The position numbers and the translations under genes are program-made. 62,500 bases of DNA, taken from contig JAUCBJ010007597.1 of the NCBI GenBank assembly GCA_032718475.1, positions 1 through 62,500 on the forward strand, read 5' to 3'. Origin of the DNA: Nemertoderma westbladi. Taxonomy: Eukaryota > Xenacoelomorpha > Nemertodermatida > Nemertodermatidae. Below are positions 45,201-54,200 of this stretch, piece after piece; the stretch's first letter is position 1; each line of letters starts with the position of its first letter. Below the pieces are notes generated by a model. That model did no database searches. It was not told the origin of the DNA and saw only the letters and a list, made by a program, of their open reading frames with translations.

Positions 45201-48200
45201 TTCCCTATTATTTCCCCACTAACTTCCCTATTCCTTCCCCACTAACTTCCTCTTTCCTTCCCCACTAACTTCCAAATTATTTCCCCACTAACTTCCCTAT
45301 TCTTTCCCCACTAACTACCCTATTCCATCCCCACTAACTTCCCTATTCCTTCCCCACTAACTTCCCTATTCCTTCCCCACTAACTTCCCTATCCTTTCCC
45401 ACTAACTTCCCTATTCCTTCCCCACTAACTTCCCTATCCTTTCCCACTAACTTCCCTATTCCTTCCCCACTAACTTCCCTATTCCATCCCCACTAACTTC
45501 CCTATTCCTTCCCCACTAACTTCCCTATTCCATCCCCACTAACTTCCCTATTCCTTCCCCACTAACTTCCCTATTCATTCCCCACTAACTTCCCTATTCC
45601 TTCCCCACTAACTTCCAAATTATTTCCCTACTAACTTCCCTATTCTTTCCCCACTAACTACCATATTCCTTCCCCACTAACTTCCCTATTCCTTCCCCAC
45701 TAACTTCCCTATTCCATCCCCACTAACTTCCCTATTCCTTCCCCACTAACTTCCCTATTCCTTCCCCACTAACTTCCCCATTCCTTCCCCACTAACTTCC
45801 CTATTCCTTCCCCACTAACTTCCCTATTCCTGCCCCACTAACTTCCCTATTCCTTCCCCACTAACTTCCCTATTCCATCCCCACTAACTTCCCTATTCCT
45901 TCCCCACTAACTTCCCTATTCCTTCCCCACTAACTTCCCTATTCCTTCCCCACTAACTTCCCTATTCCTTCCCCACTAACTTCCCTATTCCTTCCCCACT
46001 AACTTCCCTATTCCTTCCCCACTAACTTCCCTATTCCTTCCCCACTAACTTCCCTATTCCTTCCCCACTAACTTCCCTATTCATTCCCCACTAACTTCCC
46101 TATTCCTTCCCCACTAACTTCCCTATTCCTTCCCCACTAACTTCCCTATTCCTTCCCCACTAACTTCCCTATTCCTTCCCCACTAACTTCCCTATTCCTT
46201 CCCCACTAACTTCCCTATTCCTTCCCCACTAACTTCCCTATTCCATCCCCACTAACTTCCCTATTCCTTCCCCACTAACTTCCCTATTCATTCCCCACTA
46301 ACTTCCCTATTCCATCCCCACTAACTTCCCTATTCCTTCCCCACTAACTTCCCTATTCCTTCCCCACTAACTTCCCTATTCCTTCCCCACTAACTTCCCT
46401 ATTCCTTCCCCACTAACTTCCCTATTCCTTCCCCACTAACTTCCCTATTCCTTCCCCACTAACTTCCCTATTCCTTTCCCACTAACTTCCCTATTCCTTC
46501 CCCACAAACTTCCCTATTCCTTCCCCACTAACTTCCCTATTCCTTCCCCACTAACTTCCCTATTCCTTCCCCACTAACTTCCCTATTCCTTCCCCACTAA
46601 CTTCCCTATTCATTCCCCACTAACTTCCCTATTATTTCCCCACTAACTTCCCTATTCCTTCCCCACTAACTTCCCTATTCCTTCCCCACTAACTTCCCTA
46701 TTCCTTCCCCACTAACTTCCCTATTCCTTCCCCACTAACTTCCCTATTCCTTCCCCACTAACTTCCCTATTCCTTCCCCACTACTACTACTACTACTACT
46801 AGGTCGAGCGAACTCGGACAGTGGAAATGAGATCCTTCCAGGCTTCCCGATTCTCCATAGTTGTCGCAATGTCGTTTCTCCCAAGTTCAGTATCCCTTTC
46901 AAGTTGATCTATATATGTTATGGCAGGTCGTCCACGACTACGCTTTCCATGAGTTGGTTGCCAGAGAAGTAGATCTGGTATGACCTCGTCTTTACTTCGC
47001 CAGCAGTGCCCACTGAATCTTAATCTGCGTTCACGGAGGGTGGTTGATACAGGTGGTATTGTACCATAAAGCTCGGCGTTTGTCATGTGTTGTCTCCAGC
47101 TGATGTTTATGGCTGCCCTTAGTAGTCTTGTGTAGCAACCATCAATTCGTTGTTCAAGTGATTTAGTCAGTGTCCAGGTCTCACCCCCGTATAAAAATAC
47201 ACTTTCCACTGTGGCTCGAAAGAACTTAGTCTTCAGCTGCCTGAAGATATCTGATTTCCAGATGGTATCCATTTTTGATAGAGCTACCCAAGCCTTTGCT
47301 TTCCTAACTTCTATGTCCTTTTTGCTACTCTCTATCCATGATCCAAGGTACTGGAAGTCATCGACCTTCCTTAGTTGATTATTATCAATGGTTGTCAAGT
47401 TTCCATCAACATTAAAGGTCATGAATTCGGTCTTGGTAGCATTTATATGCAATCCAACCTCCTTAGCAGCCCTCTCCACTTTATTTAGTAGTAGCTGTGC
47501 ATCTGCTAGCGTATTAGAGAGCAGGGCGATGTCATCCGCAAAGTCGGTGTCTGTGACTGTAGTTGCCGGATATCTACTGCGTAATCCAGCACAATTACAA
47601 ATAGTAATGGTGCTAATGTGTCACCTTGCAGTACGCCAGCCAGGATTGAGAAAAACTCAGTTTCACCATCTGGTGAGAGTACCTGCGCTTCTGTGTCACA
47701 ATATAACAATCCAATGCCAGCAACAATTACTTCTGGTATTCCATAAGCTCTTAGGATTTCAAGCATTTTACCTCTATGGATGGAGTCGAATGCCTTCTTG
47801 AAGTCCACAAAGGTCATGACTGCGGGGAGATTCTTTGACTTAATTCCTTCAATCAGTCTCCGTAGTGCAAGTATCTGAGCTATTGTTGATCTACTTGGTC
47901 GAAATCCGTTTTGGCTCTTACGCAGTAGTTTCTCTATGTGAGGCCTAATCCTATATAGAATCATTTTATTGTATATTTTGGCAGCTACCACAAGCAGACA
48001 GATCCCACGATAGTTTGTTGGTATGCCGAGGTCTCCTTTCTTGGGGAGAGGCTTTAGTTGACCTTTAGTCCAAATTTGTGGTGGCTTTTCCCCTTTTAAC
48101 ATCCGGTTGCAAACATTCAATAATGGTCTATTTAGCACTCCGGTTTTCCATACCTCCGCTGGGATTTCATCTAATCCACTCGCTTTATTATTGGACATGC

Positions 48201-51200
48201 TTTTAATGCTTCTTTGGAGTTCGGCAGGTGTGAAGTCCCCTGTTTCTATAGGTAGTGTCTTGTCATATATTTTCCTTGTAGGGCTGACCTCGATGTTTGG
48301 TGGCTGCCCGCCCAAGCAAGTTGCTGAAGTGATTTTTCCACTTCCCAACACGTTCTTCAGGACTATCGGCTTTGAGGCGCCCCTTTGCACAACTTTTCCG
48401 ACCAGATACCTCATTTACAGTTTGCCAGGTAAGTCTTGATTGTTGCTGTATGTGAGCAGTTGTAATTGCTTCGATTTTATCCTGTATGTACTTTTCCTGG
48501 CTGATGTTGTAGGCCAATTTAAGATCGTCCTTAGCTTTCTCAACCTTGTCAATGTTTTCGGTTGTTGGTTGTTCGGTTTTAACTTTGTAGGCTATCTTAA
48601 GATCTTCTCTCTTACAAGTAACCTCAGAGTTTTGCCATGGCACATACTGTTTTCGTTTAGGTTTCTGGGGGATATGCCTCTTAGCTGATTCCTTGTGGGC
48701 TGTTATTATATTCTGGTTTATTGAATCGGTGGACTGGTCTTCATCCATTGACTGAAGTGCTTCAAAGCGGTTTTGAACTTCTACTGTATAAGCATCCTTT
48801 ACAGCATTGTCAGTTCTGAGTTTCTCCCAGTCATGGTTGATTTGCTTGCTTGTCCTGGGTTTGCTGGCTCTCAAACTGAGTCTGATCTCTGCAGTCACAA
48901 TTCTGTGGTCCGAACCAATTAGGTTGAACGAGCTGTATGCCTCGCAGTTGATCATGCTATTTCTCCACCTTTTGTTTATAAGGATGTAATCCAGTTGTGC
49001 TTTGGTTCCATTAGGGTATTGAAAGGTCCATAGCTTCCCCTTACTCTTTTCGAATGTGTTGTTTGTTGGTATCAATTCACATTCTTCCATTAGGTCTAAA
49101 AGTAAGTACCCATTTCTGTTAGAACTGGTGTTATAGGTGTAACCCTTGATGTCTTCTGGGCCAATTTGCGCATTCAGGTCACCAGCAATGACTTTAACAT
49201 TGTGTTTCGGAATATCCTTTATAAGTCCAGTCAGTTCTTCATAAAACTAGACTGCTTGTTCTGGCTCTGATGCATTGGTTGGACTGTAGCAACATATAAC
49301 TGTTGTCTTGGGATTCCCATCAAATGTTGCGATCATAACCCTGGAATTTATAGATTCGATGTTGTTTAGGGTCTTAACTGCAAATGGGCTTAGCAGAATT
49401 CCTACTCCACCAATTGATGCATTGGCCGAGTTTCTTACTGCTGAGCTTATTGTTACTAACGTCCATCCATTTCCAATGTCATTGTACTTCATGGCAGTGT
49501 CTTCATGACAAATCCGATGTTCTTGGATGCAGATGATGTCGATGTTATATTCCATTGCCAGAGCGACCATGTCACCCTGTTTGCTCTGTGCTTTCAGCAT
49601 GCGTGCGTTCGTGCAATCTTTAGTGTCTTTTTACATTTCAACAGGTTGGTTCTTCTTTCTTCTCTGTCTTCTGTTCCAGTAGCCAATTTATCGACCCCAG
49701 CCTGGTGTACCACTGAGGGACGCGGTCCTTGTTGACCCGGGCGACGACCGAGCCGGTATTTCTCCTGGAGGGTTCTCATACTCATATCTTTCAGTTGCGG
49801 GAGTAAACCGCTTGTGGTCGCAACTCCTACAAGCGTCTTCGCAGTAGGTCGCCGTTGGTTGATTACCTTCCGCCGACCTTGTCAGCATGTCTAGCCGTTG
49901 GTTGATTACCTTCCGCCTATCCATGGCCTACAGCCCTGCTGCCGACTGTAGGGGTCCATTTGTTACACCCTGAACCAAGTGTGCCTCCTGGGTTAGGTTA
50001 CCTAACACTGGTAGAGGAGCATCCAGTATAGACAGGGCGGGGCTTGTATCATCTCTAATGCAGATGCGTATCAAGCCTTTGCCTTCAATGGTGCCCTAGG
50101 CGTTATAGCCCTCAATGACTTATTTAGTTGACGGGGCTAAACCAACCCACTCTTGATCAACTAAATAATGAATAGGCTATGCTTATCTGGCCTGCCCTAC
50201 TGCACTGGGCTGGCAGCTACAGGTAGTACCACATTACTGACATAGTGGTAGCAGGATTTGGGGACCTGACCTGACCTGACCTGATTCCCCACTAACTTTC
50301 CTATTATTTCCCCACTAACTTCCCTATTCCTTCCCCACTAACTTCCCTATTCCTTCCCCACAAACTTCCCTATTCCTTCCCCACTAACTTCCCTATTCCT
50401 TCCCCACTAACTTCCCTATTCCTTCCCCACTAACTTCCCCACTAACTTCCCTATTCATTCCCCACTAACTTCCCTATTATTTCCCCACTAACTTCCCTAT
50501 TCCTTCCCCACTAACTTCCCTATTCCTTCCCCACTAACTTCCCTATTCCTTCCCCACTAACTTCCCTATTCATTCCCCACTAACTTCCCTATTATTTCCC
50601 CACTAACTTCCCTATTCATTCCCCACTAACTTCCCTATTATTTCCCCACTAACTTCCCTATTCCTTCCCCACTAACTTCCCTATTCCTTCCCCACTAACT
50701 TCCCCACTAACTTCCCTATTCATTCCCCACTAACTTCCCTATTATTTCCCCACTAACTTCCCTATTCCTTCCCCACTAACTTCCCTATTCCTTCCCCACT
50801 AACTTCCCCACTAACTTCCCTATTCATTCCCCACTAACTTCCCTATTATTTCCCCACTAACTTCCCTATTCCTTCCCCACTAACTTCCCTATTCCTCCCC
50901 CACTAACTTCCCTATTCCTTCCCCACTAACTTCCCTATTCTTTCCCCACTAACTTCCCTATTCCTTCCCCACTAACTTCCCTATTCCTTCCCCACTAACT
51001 TCCCTCTTCCTTCCCCACTAACTTCCCTATTCCTTCCCCACTAACTTCCCTATCCTCCCCCACTAACTTCCCTATTCCTTCCCCACTAACTTCCCTATTC
51101 TTTCCCCACTAACTTCCCTATTCCTTCCCCACTAACTTCCCTATTCCTTCCCCACTAACTTCCCTATTCCTTCCCCACTAACTTCCCTATTCCTTCCCCA

Positions 51201-54200
51201 CTAACTTCCCTATTCATTCCCCACTAACTTCCCTATTATTTCCCCACTAACTTCCCTATTCCTTCCCCACTAACTTCCCTATTCATTCCCCACTAACTTC
51301 CCTATTATTTCCCCACTAACTTCCCTATTCCTTCCCCACAAACTTCCCTATTCATTCCCCACTAACTTCCCTATTCCTTCCCCACAAACTTCCCTCTTCC
51401 TTCCCCACTAACTTCCCCATTCATTCCCCACTAACTTCCCTATTATTTCCCCACTAACTACCATATTCCTTCCCCACTAACTTCCCTATTCATTCCCCAC
51501 TAACTTCCGTATTATTTCCCCACTAACTTCCCTATTCCTTCCCCACTAACTTCCCTATTACTTCCCCACTAACTTCCCTATTCCTTCCCCACTAACTTCC
51601 CTATTCCTTCCCCACTAACTTCCCTATTCCATCCCCTCTAACTTCCCTATTCCTTCCCCACTAACTTCCCTATTCCTTCCCCACAAACTTCCCTATTCTT
51701 TCCCCACTAACTTCCCTATTCCTTCCCCACTAACTTCCCTATTCCTTCCCCACTAACTTCCCTATTCCTTCCCCACTAACTTCCCTATTCCTTCTCCACT
51801 AACTTCCCTATTCCTTCCCCACTAACTTCCCTATTCCTTCCCCACTAACTTCCAAATTATTTCCCCACTAACTTCCCTATTCTTTCCCCACTAACTACCA
51901 TATTCCTTCCCCACTAACTTCCCTATTCCTTCCCCACTAACTTCCCTATTCCATCCCCACTAACTTCCCTATTCCTTCCCCACTAACTTCCCTATTCCTT
52001 CCCCACTAACTTCCCTATTCCTTCCCCACTAACTTCCCTATTATTTCCCCACTAACTTCCCTATTCCTTCCCCACTAACTTCCCTATTCCTTCCCCACTA
52101 ACTTCCCTATTCATTCCCCACTAACTTCCCTATTCCTTCCCCACTAACTTCCGTATTATTTCCCAACTAACTTCCCTATTCCTTCCCCACTAACTTCCCT
52201 ATTATTTCCCCACTAACTTCCCTATTCCTTCCCCACTAACTTCCCTATTCCTTCCCCACTAACTTCCCTATTCCTTCCCCACAAACTTCCCTATTCTTTC
52301 CCCACTAACTTCCCTATTCCTTCCCCACTAACTTCCCTATTCCTTCCCCACTAACTTCCCTATTCCTTCCCCACTAACTTCCCTATTCCTTCCCCACAAA
52401 CTTCCCTCTTCCTTCCCCACTAACTTCCCTATTCCTTCCCCACTAACTTCCCTATTCCTTCCCCACAAACTTCCCTATTCTCTCCCCGCTAACTTCCCTA
52501 TTCCTTCCCCACTAACTTCCCTATTCCTTCCCCACTAACTTCCCTATTCCTTCCCCACTAACTTCCCTATTCCTTCCCCACTAACTTCCCTATTCCTTCC
52601 CCACTAACTTCCCTATTCCATCCCCACTAACTTCCCTATTCCTTCCCCACTAACTTCCCTATTCCATCCCCACTAACTTCCCTATTCCTTCCCCACTAAC
52701 TTCCCTATTCCTTCCCCACTAACTTCCCTATTCCTTCCCCACTAACTTCCCTATTCCTTCCCCACTAATTTCCCTATTCCTTCCCCACTAACTTCCCTAT
52801 TTCATCCCCACTAACTTCCCTATTCCTTCCCCACTAACTTCCCTATTCCATCCCCACTAACTTCCCTATTCCTTCCCCACTAACTTCCCTATTCCATCCC
52901 CACTAACTTCCCTATTCCTTCCCCTCTAACTTCCCTATTCCTTCCCCTCTAACTTCCCTATTCCTTCCCCTCTAACTTCCCTATTATTTCCCCACTAACT
53001 TCCCTATTCATTCCCCACTAACTTCCCTATTCCTTCTCCACTAACTTCCCTATTATTTCCCCACTAACTTCCCTATTCCTTCCCCACTAACTTCCCTATT
53101 CCTTCCCCACTAACTTCCCTATTATTTCCCCACTAACTTCCCTATTCCTTCCCCACTAACTTCCCTATTCCTTCCCCACTAACTTCCCTATTCCTTCCCC
53201 ACTAACTTCCCTATTCCTTCCCCACTAACTTCCAAATTATTTCCCTACTAACTTCCCTATTCTTTCCCCACTAACTACCATATTCCTTCCCCACTAACTT
53301 CCCTATTCCTTCCCCACTAACTTCCCTATTCCATCCCCACTAACTTCCCTATTCCTTCCCCACTAACTTCCCTATTCCTTCCCCACTAACTTCCCTATTC
53401 CTTCCCCACTAACTTCCCTATTATTTCCCCACTAACTTCCCTATTCCTTCCCCACTAACTTCCCTATTCCTTCCCCACTAACTTCCCTATTCATTCCCCA
53501 CTAACTTCCCTATTCCTTCCCCACTAACTTCCCTATTCCATCCCCACTAACTTCCCTATTCCTTCCCCACTAACTTCCCTATTATTTCCCCACTAACTTC
53601 CCTATTCCTTCCCCATAACTTCCCTATTATTTCCCCAGGAGGACGTCTCGGACTCTGTCTACACGGCTCGCCATCTCCCCATGGAGTTCGAGGAACACCA
53701 TCGGTTCTCCCGCTGGCAGGATCAGCTCGCAGTGGGGCAGGGCCGTAGACTCACCGCTCGGCGCAGCACCGCTGCCAGTAGCGGTGGAGACACACCGGAC
53801 GCCCAGCCAATGAGTCCCGTGTCGATAGGGAAACAGGTCGTATCGCCTTCCAGTCAGGTGAGTCCAGTTCTATCTATATCACAAACTGTATAATGTAATG
53901 TTGTCACTATATCTTTTAAATTTTGTTTACTTTGATTAAAAATTACGCAATTCAAACAATTTGTACACTAACCGGTTACAAAGGAAAATGAAAATAATAA
54001 ACTATTTTCAGGATGATTCCAAGAATCGACGCACTATGGCGTACCATTATAGGGACTCTTTGGATACTTCGATCCGATTGGTTGATTTCCATGAGGGCGT
54101 AGATTCCTACTCCCTTAGATGCTTCCCATTGGCTGGCGACGAATTAATCTCGGTTAACGAGTCCCGAAAGCCTACAACTGAAGGGTAGGTTTCCTATTGG

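Noticed and set aside
28466-53637. CRISPR-like arrays
   Set aside because: The repeats are head-to-tail satellites without unique spacers, in a eukaryotic genome with no cas genes.
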